The notes: generated from the letters alone by a model not told the origin. A DNA stretch of 64,000 bases from Oopsacas minuta (GCA_024704765.1 JAKMXF010000033.1:186001-250000); one strand, 5' to 3'. Shown: positions 1 to 11,121, numbered from the stretch's first letter. Made by a program: numbers and translations.

Positions 1-351
1 ATATTTAAGGTATTGGGATGATTTTCAAAGGACACATCCATAGATACGCATTTGGCTTTAAGTTATGTCTAGTTAAAATCCATAAAACAAATAAATTTAA
101 TACTCACCTCCACCATTTTGTTCCAACAAGGATTGACTACATACACTGAATAAGGACTTGTATCTCTGCAACTATACTATAATGTATTAATATAAATTGA
201 GTACCTAGGAGTGTTTATTCGCCCCCTGGGGGTACATAATTGCCCTGTCAACAACAACAACAACAACAACAACAACAACGCTTACCTTATAGTTGTCAAA
301 TCCTTTGAGTTGTCTATCATTTAGATACGGTACCCCTGTTATCATATTCAT
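1..351 (-). CDS. SELENOI: Ethanolaminephosphotransferase-like (SELENOI/EPT1 family), 5' part only
   Basis: Two exons are visible: 351-286, starting at ATG, and 176-108, both in phase 0 with GTAAGC/GTGAGT donors; the gene continues off the left edge. The first exon encodes a peptide ending LKGFDNYK and the second continues YSCRDTSPYSVYVVNP. This matches the N-terminus of animal EPT1 (QLAGFDKYKYSAVDTNP...), the ER CDP-alcohol phosphotransferase that makes phosphatidylethanolamine. The catalytic CDP-alcohol motif lies in later exons outside the window, so EPT1 rather than CEPT1 rests on the N-terminal match only. The start codon is 41 bp from the divergent PRIM2 start. Confidence 0.7.
247..280. 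repeat. (CAA)n microsatellite
   Basis: About eleven tandem AAC/CAA units lie just downstream (on the minus strand) of the first donor of the ethanolaminephosphotransferase gene, in its first intron. Confidence 0.9.
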
Positions 352-392
352 TCTGTTATAATCTAATTATATAAATATACACAAACAAGTGA
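352..392. promoter_or_regulatory. Candidate bidirectional promoter, 41 bp between start codons
   Basis: The divergent start codons of the EPT1-like gene (minus, 351) and PRIM2 (plus, 393) are separated by 41 bp of AT-rich DNA. Transcription of both probably initiates in or across this gap, or within the opposing coding sequence. No TATA box or other named motif is asserted; the call is inferred from geometry. Confidence 0.5.
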
Positions 393-3170
393 ATGGAGTT
401 TTATACTACAAGGAAGCCCCCCACAAAACGGCGGAATATTCAACATCATCTAGTGGATGGTCTCCAAAAGGATGAAGCATATCCTTTGTCAATTAATATG
501 TACAGAGACCCCCCTACTGAGGATATTATGTTGGAAGAGTTTAAAGAACTAGCGCTTAAGCGTAGAAATTGTTAGTTATCAATTCTGGAAATATTAAAAT
601 ATTGTTTGCTATGTTTTATTAATATTACTTTTTTTGTAGTGCTGAAAGAGATAGAATACTTCAACAGTAAGTTTCAAAAATGGGGGGAAGATTGGAAAAT
701 GAGAATGAGAGACATTTCTAAATCAAATAAACTACACGTAAGTATGTTTGTAAACAAATAACAAACAATAAATACGTTCTGAATATTGTTGATGTTATAG
801 GTAGACAGGATAGATGAAGATAGTCAGAAGATAAGAAGGAGAGACTATATATCACATTTTCTACTCAGATTAGCTTATTCTCAAAGGTAACTCAGATAAC
901 TCCAGTCTATGGGTCCTCTCACTTTACTTCTTAAAATTTTAGTGAGCATCTGAGGAGATGGATGGTTTTACATGAAACTGATTTATTCAGGTAAACTAAC
1001 CGCCTTTATAATCTCTAAATAACAACAGGCTTATTGTATTTAACGCGTAGATACAGATTTGAGAATGCTACAGAAGTGGAAAGATTCGAATTTATGTCGA
1101 AGGACCCAGATTTAAAGTCTTACTCTCAAGTTAGTAATAATAGAATAGAGTGTCGGTTAATTGGGTCACTTTGTCCCGAGGGCATTTTGGCGACACAATA
1201 AGCAGGGACGGATGAATTATTAATTACAGACATATTTTAGATAGAAGATTCAGAATTTCAGTTAGTTGAAGAATCTCTTTTAGAGAGTTATATTAAATTC
1301 CTTAGGGACAAAATCAATAAGGAAAATGTAAAGTTTTACAAAGTAAGTTATTTGTACGGAAATATATTTATGAGCTAAGCCAGGGCCCGTAGAGATCTGT
1401 GCTGTGTGTATTCTGTTTAGATACCATTCACTCTAGTACCGAATCTAGTGTCTAACAGATCTATTTTTATACAAAACGTGAGTTGGATTTGTATTGGAAA
1501 TATGTCCCACTGTATTTGGAATTCTTGTACTTGTGTAGGGTTACGCTTATTTGCCTTCCTGGGATCTACAGACAATAGTCACAAGTGTATTCCGAGCTAA
1601 ACTCTCTCTAGCATTAACAGTAGGTTAATATTATCTAAAAAATTATTGCTATATGAAACGTGTTACGTTGCTATATTTAGAATACTAGTAGGAAATTAGA
1701 AAGAGCAAGAGATGATGAGAGAATATGGAAATTCTTAACTCAATTAGAGTGAGTTCTATAATGAGACTAAACAGAGGTCTGGGAACTTGTACTTCTCATG
1801 AGGTTATCTTACATCTCTTTATAGTACGTATTATGAGGGACCTGAATACAGAGGAACTTCTAAAAAAAATAATGAGAAGATTAGTGTTGGAGATATTGAA
1901 GATGTGAGTATAGTTACGAATATGTTACAAAGGAATTCATGGTTTCATATAAGGAGAGAGGAGATAAATCACCCCATGTAGCCCTTGCTAGTATGTTTAT
2001 ACATTTGCCATACTTTTAGATATTCAAAGATTCATATCCTCTGTGTATGATAAATCTCCACACCAGTCTAAAGAAAGAGCATCACCTAAAGCACTGGGGG
2101 AGAATGCAATACGGACTATTCTTAAAGGTAAAATATTATTACCACCCTGAGACCTCTAATCCTTATTTACAGAAAGGGTAACACGTTCTATTGATAGGGT
2201 ATTGGACTTAATATGGAGGATTCATTGAGGTTCTGGAGAGAAGAATTTATGAAAGCAATGGATTCGGATAAAGTAAGAAATAACTACTAAATAGAAGTTT
2301 ATATTATAAGAAAGACAAAAACTCATATTCCCGGTTTATGTAATAACAAAATAATACACAAATCAGTTACCTGTACCTACAATCACTTCACACCTAATAT
2401 ATCAGTTAGTAATATTATCGTTTAGTTTGACAAGAATTACGCTTATAACATCAGACATCATTATGGACGAGAGGGTGGTAAGATTAGCTACTCAGCTTAC
2501 AGCTGTTCTAAGATTATTAACAATAATCCTCCAGGACCTGTTGACAATCATGGTATGTGTATTTGTATTTCACACCTCACAAAACGCAGGCAATTCCATA
2601 TTAAGGTGTTTTGGGGGACATGAGGGAACTCTTAGCAAGTATGTACATTTCCCTCTTTTCCTAGTAACGTTACATACAGTATGGAATGTAAGGATTACCG
2701 CCTTCACATATATCTTCATTTTAGGTTGTCCGTACAGACATTACGATAAGTCTAATCTGAAGGCTATGCTAATAGCTCAAGGGATTAAGGACAAGCCACT
2801 TAGAGCAATACTTGATCTAGCAGAAAATAGGCAGTATAATAACGCTTGCCTCAGATATTTTGAAACAAAACACGAGGTTAGAAATACTTTTACGTAATTA
2901 TACATGAAAATATTATTTATTTCTTAGTTGGAGGAAACTTCCTTAGTGATGGATCACCCGAACAAATATTTTGATGAGAGCAGGTATATACTGAAAGGTA
3001 ACCGTCCTATTCAGACCCGTGGACGCCCTCCTGTCGTGACGAACGCTCCAGCCCCAATGGAAACATCTGCAGAGAAAGCAATCGTCCCAGGGAAAGAAAA
3101 TTGTCTCCTCGGTAACTTTGAAGATTTTGATGACTTAAATACACAAGAATTGGAAGCTTTAGATATTTAA
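393..3170 (+). CDS. PRIM2: DNA primase large subunit (PRIM2/p58)
   Basis: The protein is the regulatory subunit of primase in the DNA polymerase alpha-primase complex; it binds an Fe-S cluster needed for RNA primer synthesis. I trace 15 exons: 393-570, 640-737, 801-886, 943-990, 1051-1129, 1241-1342, 1421-1477, 1539-1619, 1681-1748, 1825-1903, 2020-2127, 2198-2272, 2426-2552, 2725-2876 and 2928-3170. Family landmarks are [16 protein letters not shown], the IPFTLVP segment, [10 protein letters not shown] and RFWREEF. All four cluster cysteines are present: in PLCM (about 2045), YSCSK (about 2510), GCPYRH (2727) and NACLRYF (about 2850). The C-terminal tail after [13 protein letters not shown] is acidic. 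The length is normal for the family and the frame is intact. Confidence 0.95.
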
Positions 3171-3309
3171 ATTGCTTAGGTAACACGATCGCTTATTGTT
3201 GTTTATAAACCAGATGTAAACAAGACAACAAAAGTTCATTTTTATGTGATTTGAATGAAAACTGATACAAACATCTTACATATAGTTCTATTCTCAAATA
3301 TTTGTGTAA

Positions 3310-5578
3310 TTAATCCCAGTCTGGCCATTCTTCATTCTAGAAATAAAATAATATAACGTTTGTCTATCTTTAACTGCATGTAAATGGTCCAATTAGCAGT
3401 CATAATCAACCAATGATAGACATACCAGTGGACTTCGCTAATACGAACACTAACTGACGGCCACAATTTGCTCGGAGTTCGTATTAACGAGGTTCCACTG
3501 TATACCATCAGCTCACTCTTTCATTGTGCTTGGATTTATTTGGACTACCAACTGTCATATTATGAATAAAGTCCATAACGCTGGGTTTAGGGGAACTATT
3601 GCCTGTTACATCCTCACTGTGCTTAAGTTTGGGAGAAATGTTGTCTACGTCTTGTGGGTCAATCACCATTATACTGTCGCTACTATTATCAGCTGAAGAA
3701 TCTATTAATATAATTAGTATAAATGTTCCGAGTTCGAACCCCATCACCGACCCAACATTTTGGTATCCATGAAGGCAAACTTCTCACAAATGCCAAAAAT
3801 AACGATTTTCTCATAACATAATTTACCATTAGAAGCAGTGATCTTAACACTCGCCACCATAGCTATTTTCTGTTCTAATATTTCCTTGGTTGACATAGAA
3901 CCGGCTACAGCCTCATCTGGTTCTTCTATTGACACGAAGCTGTCAGCTGAGCTAATGTTATCATGTCTGGAGTTAGAGTCATCAGAATCTATATCCGCTC
4001 CGTCAGGAGATCCGATTTGCTAGAAGTAAAATCAATTACTTTCAAGGTATAGCGGGTAAAGAATCATTTGCTTAGAACTGAAGCTTGCTCTACAGATTAC
4101 TCTTTAGTTAATGCAGTTATTTCGAGTTTTTATACCTGAAAAGACATAGAAGAAGAAGGGCTCTCAATATGGAATTTCTTCCTTGTATTAGTAGGAGTGG
4201 CAATATCTAAACAACAACAAAATATTAATATCTGTTTATCATATAAATATACTAATAAATTTACCAGAATCTGAATCCCATCCAAATTCAGTTTCTTTGT
4301 CATGCAAACTCTTAGATATATCCTCTTCCTACAATTACAATTGGCACTAGCTATAACTGCCACTTTCTGCCACTGTGGCATGCTATTTACCTTTCTTAGT
4401 ATTTGTTCACGATATAAGTATCTCATCCAAAATATTGAATAACTCACAACAGAAGGTACCTACAAATAAACACAAACAAACAAACAATGTATGTGTTTGT
4501 TTATTGAAATGTGTTACTCACTAGTTCTGTATGTATTTTCTTTACTTCTGTATTCTCTACTAAAAGCTGTGAAATTCTATCTTTGAAGTTATCAACATTG
4601 AAGTTTGATTTCCATTCTGTGTAATCTTCATCTTCAAAATATAATGCAATATTACACAAACAGCATAGAGATCTTTTTATATTACGACTGGGGGGACATT
4701 CCTTGCTCTCCTTCCCCCCATATGCCAACTTACCCTCATAATCTGTTGTATAAGTCGACAGGCTTGTTTGCATTATAGCTAATCTCTCCTATAGTAATAC
4801 ATTAGTAATGCAATCTATAATATTTATTGATATATTCGACCTTAAATGGGGTGTATTGTTTCTGAGATTTGTTTAATAGTGTGTCAATCAATCTGCCCAA
4901 GCCAGTTCCTAAAAAATATACATAATTCCACAGGTGTGAAGTATCGAGGGAGAAATTACCAGACTGATCTGTTTCATTAGAATCTCCACATCCATCAGCT
5001 GACTGCTACAAACAACAACAAATAAATATTTGTCCTTATACAGTAGAACTCGGATAAGACGTACCCCCTCGGGAAACAGAAATTAGTACGTCTTAACCGA
5101 GTGTACGTCTTAAGCCGAGTACGTCTTATCCGAGTTCTACTATACATGTAGATATATGCATGTTTTAACTAACAACTATTTTCTCAGTGAGTGATATAGC
5201 TGAGTCTCCCACTACACTAACTGCATTGCTAGTATCTCTGTGTATAACTGTTACAAACTCTGTCAAGTCTCTCTTAGTAGCAGTAATGGCTACATTAGAC
5301 TATAACAGGAATAATACTATACAAGTAAGAGGAAGGTTAAAGCAAATTGTTTGTTACTTACTTGTTCTTTGGCTTTCTCCCAGATATTTCCTAGCCAGCC
5401 CGATCCCAATCCTCTAAATAGAAAAGGTAATAAGTAAACAAACAAACAAACAAACACACAGACAAACTTACGTTAGGTAGTTTAGAGAACTGCTTAGATA
5501 TACATTAGCATCTGATTCGTCAACAAATTCAGTTTTAGTATCTGGACAAGATTCAGCTATCTCTTCGTTGTAGAACAT
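3310..5578 (-). CDS. BSDC1: BSD domain-containing protein 1 homologue
   Basis: This multi-exon gene starts at ATG 5578 and ends with a short exon encoding NEEWPDWD-stop, like the EWEDWE tail of human BSDC1. Upstream exons give GSGWLGNIWEKAKEQ and KRDLTEFVTVIHRDTS, matching the BSDC1 N-terminus (WLQQSYQAVKEK, KRDLTEF). The BSD domain is encoded at about 4770-4390: NFKDRISQLLVENTEV, then SYSIFWMRYLYREQIL with the conserved FW. A serine/acidic linker follows (about 4030-3530). The molecular function of BSDC1 is poorly known. Introns contain two inverted-repeat elements (5041-5142 and 3426-3500). The internal acidic exons (3720-3530) are less certain. Confidence 0.85.
3426..3500. repeat. MITE, family C (TIR CAGTGGACTTCGCTAATACG)
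   Basis: A 75-bp element in the last BSDC1 intron. Its left end, reading GGACTTCGCTAATACGAAC, is mirrored by GTTCGTATTAACGAGGTTCC at the right end. The outer CAGTGG/CCACTG ends with neighbouring TA fit pogo/Tc1-type MITEs. Confidence 0.85.
5041..5142. repeat. MITE, family D, near-perfect 24-bp TIRs
   Basis: The left TIR begins CAGTAGAACTCGGATAAGAC and is matched by the right end reading GTCTTATCCGAGTTCTACTA; only the outermost base differs. TA flanks both sides. Internally, an ACGTCTTAA(C/G)CCGAGT unit is repeated. It lies in a BSDC1 intron and, to judge from TIR identity, is a recent insertion. Confidence 0.9.
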
Positions 5579-5694
5579 ATTAACTAACACTTACAAGTTG
5601 TATTTGAATTTATAAATTATAACAGAGAGGATATATTAAAGACAAATATACTACTGACAAAATACAATTTTCCAATTTTACAGGTCATATAATA

Positions 5695-8600
5695 TTAACA
5701 CCTAATGATATCTGTAGGGACCCATCCCTCCTCTTTTCCAGCTCGTACCCATGTCCAACCACTCCCGCTGTCCTTCTCTATGACCTGTAGACTGTCCCCC
5801 ATTTTAATACTTATGCTTCCTTCGTGTTCCGCTCTGAAATCTTCCAGGGCTACAGGTCCAGCCTTCTTACTTGACGAATTGATGCTTGGTTTGTTTGATT
5901 GTAATTTTATTTTGTCCTCTAATACCCAACCTTCGTCCCTTCTGATTCTCATCCATAACCAGCCGTCAGTCCCCTTCTCGATTAACTCAGCGGTCTCTCC
6001 CTTTCTGAAACTCAAACATCCCTCATCATAAGCTCTATTATCATCTATTGTTACATAGTTAGTGCACTCTTGTGTTGCTATGGTGGGAACTGTAGGTCGA
6101 GATGGACGAGATGGACGAGATGTTTGAATCGGTTTAATAGGATCCGATTGTTTCTTATGATTTGGTGAAACTGGTTCAAACCCACTAATATCCTGACTCA
6201 CAGGTCTACTAGGTTTAATAGGCTTGTTTGGAGCAGATTCCAAACGTTTTGTTATCATGTCGGATAATTCGTTCCCTACACATTGTGACTCATGGATAGT
6301 GGGTCTTGGTTTTTTAGAAGGGAGAGGTTTGTTGGTCTCGCCCCCTGAGACCCCTGAGGGGTCGATCTTAAGCTTTGTGTAAGAAGAAGGTTTATTTGGC
6401 ATTACCGGTTTATCTACAGAACCCATTTTGATTGGCTTGAAATTCTGCGAGGTTTCTGTATGTTTAGGTTGTATAGGTATAACCGGTTTATCCGGCTTTC
6501 CTATGACGGTTGGCTTAGTGGGGAGCTTATTCTGTATAACTGGTTTATCAACTAGTCCTGGCTTACTGGGTGTAACTGGCTTTAGCTGTGCTTTGAAATC
6601 TCCATTGAATGTCTTATTAACAGGGAGAAATGGTTTGGCAGGTTCTGTTATATCTTTAACAGGGAATCTTGAATTTATTTGTGAAGGTTTGGTCGGTGAG
6701 GCTGGAGCAGGCCGAGATGGTTTTATATTTTCTCCTTCTACCAGTAAGTAGTCAGGAGCCCAACCTTCTTGTCCTTTTGCGTTCTTAAGATACCACCAGC
6801 CGGTCTCAGTCTTCTGAATTATGTTGAATGATTCTCCGGTCTTGAAGGGGAGAATATCTTTCGTAGCACTTATGAACGGACCATTTGAGGTACATTGCTT
6901 GGGTTTCATTGCGAGTAGAGAGCTCCTATGAGCTGTCATTTTGGGGCTAGGCTCCTTGGCGTATTTCTGAACCTCCTTCTTCTCGAGATACGTAGATGGT
7001 ACCCAACCTAGTTCCCCTCTCAGATTAGCCCACCACCAACCTGTGTCATGTTTCTCTACTATCTATACAATACATTTTATATAAATCCTACTCCGATGAA
7101 TCGCCCCCTGATTTCCTCACCTCGATAACATCACCTTCTCTAAAGGATAACCCATCTGAGTCCTGTGTTTCATAGTCCCCAGTAGCTATGAACTCATCTA
7201 TCTTGTGCTCTGGTATACGCTTGTCCCGAGCACCCAGAGTTTCTCTAAAGTTAATATATATATTATGGGAAAAAATAATATTGAATTAACAGACTAACCT
7301 CTCTTTACGTTTGCGGATAGAAACTTGTTTTATAGACTGTCTTCTTGGAATAAACTGGTTATCTGTCGCAGCAGTTATTGGGATTGTAGGTAGTTTAGGT
7401 TCTACTTGTCCTGTGTCTATCGATTTATGATTCGTTTGTGATTCTAAACATTCTCAAATAAAACCGCCTCAGAATAATCAATGTATTTCTATGCGTTTTA
7501 ACTCACTAAGAAATCTTTCAGGTGAATCTAGGTAACAACCTCTACTCATGGGAAGAGTTGACAACTTTCTTCTCTGTCCTGTTAATCAGAACACCCGTAA
7601 ATTACGGTTAGTATCCCTGTATTCTAATTTACCTGCTCTACCAAACTCTTGTGTATTTGTCTCAAGATATGCAGCTGGCATAAGACCTTCTTTCTTCCGG
7701 TATCTACATAACCACCAACCATCATAATTCTTCTGTGTAACAAGAACAACCACTCCTTTCTCGAAACTCAGTTCATCTGTGCTCTGAGCTATGTAGGAGT
7801 TGTTGGTTATGTATTCTTCCTCATCACCTAAGTGTGTTACAGTATATTTAACTCCTGTTATATCTAGGTAATTATCGTAGTCCCTTGAGCTTCGATCTAA
7901 CTGGAGTTGTATATGATAATTGCTACACAACAGTGCACTATTATAAAGCAACCATTTTATTGAAAATATTTTTCAATTAGAATTGACTATGTAAATACAA
8001 TTTCTTATATTTCTTAGAGTTTATTGAATATTTTCTGTTTTTCTGATAAGTTTGCCGTCCTCTCAGGTAAAGTTATCCGATGTAAGTTATTTATTTACCT
8101 GTGACAGTTCCTCAAAACAATAACAAAAAATAAATAAATAAATAAATAAACAAAATAATTATTACAAAATCAAATTGAGAGACGGCTAAGCATGTTTTTA
8201 AGGGCGTTAAATAATGGTGAGTTGTTATCCCTCAGTGTATATTCACAGCTAGAAGAGGTAGGTTGAAACGGTAAGTCGGTAAGTACAGACATTATTCTAT
8301 GACGCAATACCTTCCACCAAATCTCCTCGCGCTATTCCAAGCGCGTGAACCAATCCCTTATCTCCCACCCACGGACAAACTACCAGAGGACAAGCCAGAG
8401 TGTAAGTACGGGGGGGTCTCCAAATATGTAAATTTCTTTGAAAGCAAATCTTCATCCGCCGCTTACAGAAGTTCCACAGAGACAAAGCAGGAGAGACAAG
8501 ACAGGAGAGTGAGAGAGAGAAATGAACGAAGTAAGAGAGAGATTGAGCGTAAGTTAGACAAATGGGACCCACACTCTGACCCCAATGCGTCAGGAGACCC

Positions 8601-10341
8601 CTATAAGACTCTATTCGTTGCCAGACTGAGTTACGAAGTGACCGAGGCGAAGCTCCGAGAGAATTCGAGGTATACGGCCCGATAAAGAGAGTCAATCTAG
8701 TGACTGATGCGCAGGGAAAATTGAGAGGATATGGATTCATTGAGTACGAACATCAGAGGGATATGTGGGATGCTTACAAACATGCTGACGGTAAGAAGAT
8801 ATATCAAAAGAGAGTATTAGTAGATGTAGAGAGAGGTAGGACAAGCGAGGACTGGATCCCTCGACGCTTAGGGGGCGGGCTAGGAGGTACAAGGAGGGGA
8901 GCACCGGATAATTGTAGCAAGTATTCAGGACGTGAGGACGATAAGGGAGGTTATATGGGTGTAGATGATCGGAAGAGACGGCACTCTCCATCAAGTCGAG
9001 AAAGGATTAGGAAATACCGGAGTAGGAGTAGAAGTAGGGAGAAAGACAGGAGAAGGTAAGTTACCAACTTCTTAATAATAATATTACAACAGTATATAAC
9101 TGGATTATACATTTACAGGTCTCATTCAAGGGAACGTAAGAGAGAGAAGAGGGATAGAAGTAGAGAAAGAGACCGCAAGAAGGACAGAGGAGATCGGGAC
9201 AGAGGCGATAGCTACAGAGATAAAGATAGGGATAGAGACAGGAGACATAGAAGTCCTAAACAATATGACGGTTACCTCCAGTCAGGAATTGATATTTGAA
9301 TACATTTTATTGAGCTCTGATAGTTAGAACTGTTGTACTATTCAGTGTGTAATAGGAATGCTAAGTATTAATTAAGGTTCTTAGTCTCAACTGGGATTAT
9401 TGTCAATATTGGTTACTAACCTGGAGCACATTTCTCTACTTCATCATCCTGTCCTCCACTCACAGGTTCCAGATAGGACGCAGGGACCCATCCTTGGTTT
9501 CCCGAGTTCTCTATAAACCACCATCCGCTTGCTTTCTTCTCCACAACATCAACAACGCTCCCCTCCTTGAGAGAACATTGTGATCTCTTTTCTTTATTAA
9601 AATCTGCTATAGCAACCCATTGCTCCAGTAAAATAGGATCAGAAATATTACGAGCTTCTGTCTCCCTAATACTCTTCTGTTTCTCACGAATAGGCTTTAT
9701 ATCTTCATCAGTTGCCTACAAATATGGTAGATAAGTGTTGTCAAATACGCTTCTCTCCCTTCAAACAGGATATCCCTCTATACCCAGCGGTTCCCAACCA
9801 TTCTCACCTGTTGGCCCCCACCCTATACTACAAAACAAATTATGAGATCTTGTGGACCCCCTGCTGTCTTCCGTGGACCACCAAGGGGTCCATTGGCCCC
9901 AGGTTGGGAACCGCTGTCCTATCCCAACTTACAAAACCGAGCTAACTTATATCCGGAGTAATACACACTAATACTTACCCCGAAGAAATCAGAAACAATT
10001 TGGCATGTAGATATAGAGGGTAATGCCAATAACTTATCCAGATATTCACCGAGGGGTCCCAGTCTCTGCTCCGCTACTCCCCTCACGTGACTCCGTCCGA
10101 ACAGAATCTTCCCGGGAAGGAAGGGTATCACACGATCCTCAGGGTTCTTCCTGCCCCCCTCTACCGGAAATTGTGTTAGTAGGGACAATTGGAATTCAAA
10201 GAACTGAGAGTATCTCCTGTATATTATATTAGCAGCTCCAGTTGTCCATGTAACCTGTATAACATATACGTAGTGCTTACTAGGGAACATCCTCTTCTCT
10301 AGACCTTGTATACTGAGGTTTTGTACCGATCTAACACTCAT
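5695..10341 (-). CDS. SH3PXD2: TKS-like scaffold: PX domain plus six SH3 domains
   Basis: The N-terminal PX domain (ATG 10341 to about 9980) contains [10 protein letters not shown] and the PX core FLPGK; it should bind phosphoinositides. Six SH3 domains follow, each with the ALYDY-like start, GWW/GWLW and GW(V/A)P..YL signatures: about 9640-9440, 7830-7650, 7210-7000, 6880-6740, 6060-5920 and 5860-5700. A long proline/lysine-rich linker (about 6720-6100) with repeated KPV/KPSRP motifs separates SH3-4 and SH3-5. The order fits SH3PXD2A/B (TKS5/TKS4), NADPH-oxidase-related adaptors of actin-rich protrusions; human TKS5 has five SH3s. The intron between SH3-1 and SH3-2 (9413-7835) contains a complete U1-70K gene on the other strand and a remnant MITE; the preceding intron carries a hAT-like MITE. 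Confidence 0.85.
7851..7912. repeat. Family A MITE remnant
   Basis: The sequence AACTCCTGTTATATC and, at the far end, AACTGGAGTT form inverted ends around TAATTATCGTAGTCCCTTGAGC, the core shared with the other family A copies. It lies at the SH3-2 acceptor side of the scaffold-gene intron. Confidence 0.7.
8299..9299 (+). CDS. SNRNP70: U1 snRNP 70 kDa protein; reading frame broken by a 1-base deletion
   Basis: This is the core U1 snRNP protein that binds stem-loop I of U1 snRNA. The start [17 protein letters not shown] and WDPHSDPNA are diagnostic. The RRM spans about 8604-8840, with RNP2-like LFVARL and RNP1 RGYGFIEY, then the invariant [14 protein letters not shown]-type block. An RS/RD/RE-rich tail follows, split by one intron (9056-9118), ending at TGA 9299. 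At 8657-8662 the frame slips by one base: after KLRE the expected EFEVYGPIK continues only in the next frame. Both sides are well conserved, so an assembly error or a very recent lesion is likelier than an old pseudogene. The gene lies wholly in an intron of the PX/SH3 gene, antisense to it. Confidence 0.85.
9785..9916. repeat. hAT-type MITE (TIR CAGCGGTTCCCAACC)
   Basis: About 132 bp with inverted ends CAGCGGTTCCCAACC and GGTTGGGAACCGCTG, a terminal motif typical of hAT (Charlie-like) non-autonomous elements. The flanking octamers TCTATACC and TCCTATCC are only partly similar, so the 8-bp target duplication is imperfect. It sits in an intron of the PX/SH3 gene. Confidence 0.8.
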
Positions 10342-10378
10342 CTACTAGCAAAATTAATAGTGATACGTAATAGAGTTA

Positions 10379-10567
10379 CAGTGGAGTTCGCCTATTCGCA
10401 AGTCATATTTACATAAATTCTCTTCCTATTACGGTGGAACCGGCATAAACTGACACCCACCGGGACAAGAAAAATTTGTCGGAATATCTCGGTTCTTCCA
10501 GAGTATACAGGTGTCAGTTTATGCAAGTTCCACTGTACACGAATATTGCTAATAGACGAACACACTG
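10379..10567. repeat. Family C MITE interrupted by a second MITE
   Basis: The outer ends CAGTGGAGTTCGCCTATTCG and ATTGCTAATAGACGAACACACTG are inverted copies, each flanked by TA. The element is interrupted by a complete smaller MITE at 10432-10535. Confidence 0.85.
10432..10535. repeat. MITE nested inside another MITE
   Basis: The left end starts CGGTGGAACCGGCATAAACT and the right end is TTTATGCAAGTTCCACTG preceded by GGTGTCAG, giving 26-bp TIRs with few mismatches. TA flanks both ends (10430-10431 and 10536-10537). Confidence 0.88.
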
Positions 10568-10992
10568 TAGGTCCTAACTATATTCTTATTAACGAGTGTT
10601 TGCAGGTATTTATGTGTTTCTTGTGGTTACTCTCTATTACACAGGTTCATTCAACTTTTGATTTTCTACGTATAATAATAGTGATAGTATACTTCTTGCC
10701 TTCTCTATAGATGACGGACGTTCCTTGCCAGGTCGTAAAGTTATTCATAGTTTAATCAGTTAAGCAAAAAGATTATCATATAACAAACAAACAAACAAAC
10801 AAACAAACAACTTAACAATTTACACAATATAGAAAAGAAAAGGTTGTGAGAAGTATATCGTAAGTTGGGGACAATTATATTTATTGTATCTCTCAGACAG
10901 GTTGTTAGTTTATTGATTTTTGTCGTTAGGTAGCCTATCACATTGATAGTATTGGAGGAAGGTGTCAGGTGTATCTGTTAATAGGATAATTC

Positions 10993-11112
10993 ATTAATTA
11001 AGGTGAATGCGATTAATTGGGAAACCTAGGGCAGTCGGAGGCTCATGAAAACTGGAGCGACCTCAGCAGTTCACCTTCCGACAGTCCTGATCCCAATTGA
11101 GCTTAATTTAAG
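10993..11112. ncRNA. Candidate structured RNA: long GC-rich hairpin
   Basis: The arms pair almost throughout: AATTGGGA (11015-11022) with TCCCAATT (11091-11098), then GTCGGAGG with CCTTCCGAC, TGAA with TTCA, CTG with CAG, and GAG with CTC around the apical tetraloop CGAC (11058-11061). Flanking TTAATTAAG and CTTAATTTAA extend the stem with an interruption. Its GC content is well above the surrounding DNA. It could be a pre-miRNA-like precursor, another structured RNA, or a MITE of an unlisted family; I find no clear TA duplication. Both strands would fold, so strand is unassigned. Confidence 0.4.
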
Positions 11113-11121
11113 GAGTAGATA

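Noticed and set aside
3722-3765. tRNA B-box-like GGTTCGAAC on the minus strand within a BSDC1 intron
   Set aside because: No A box, anticodon arm or acceptor stem could be found around it.
8297-8994. Long antisense ORFs opposite SNRNP70 (8740-8297, 8994-8737)
   Set aside because: They are frame shadows of conserved U1-70K coding sequence and have no family resemblance.
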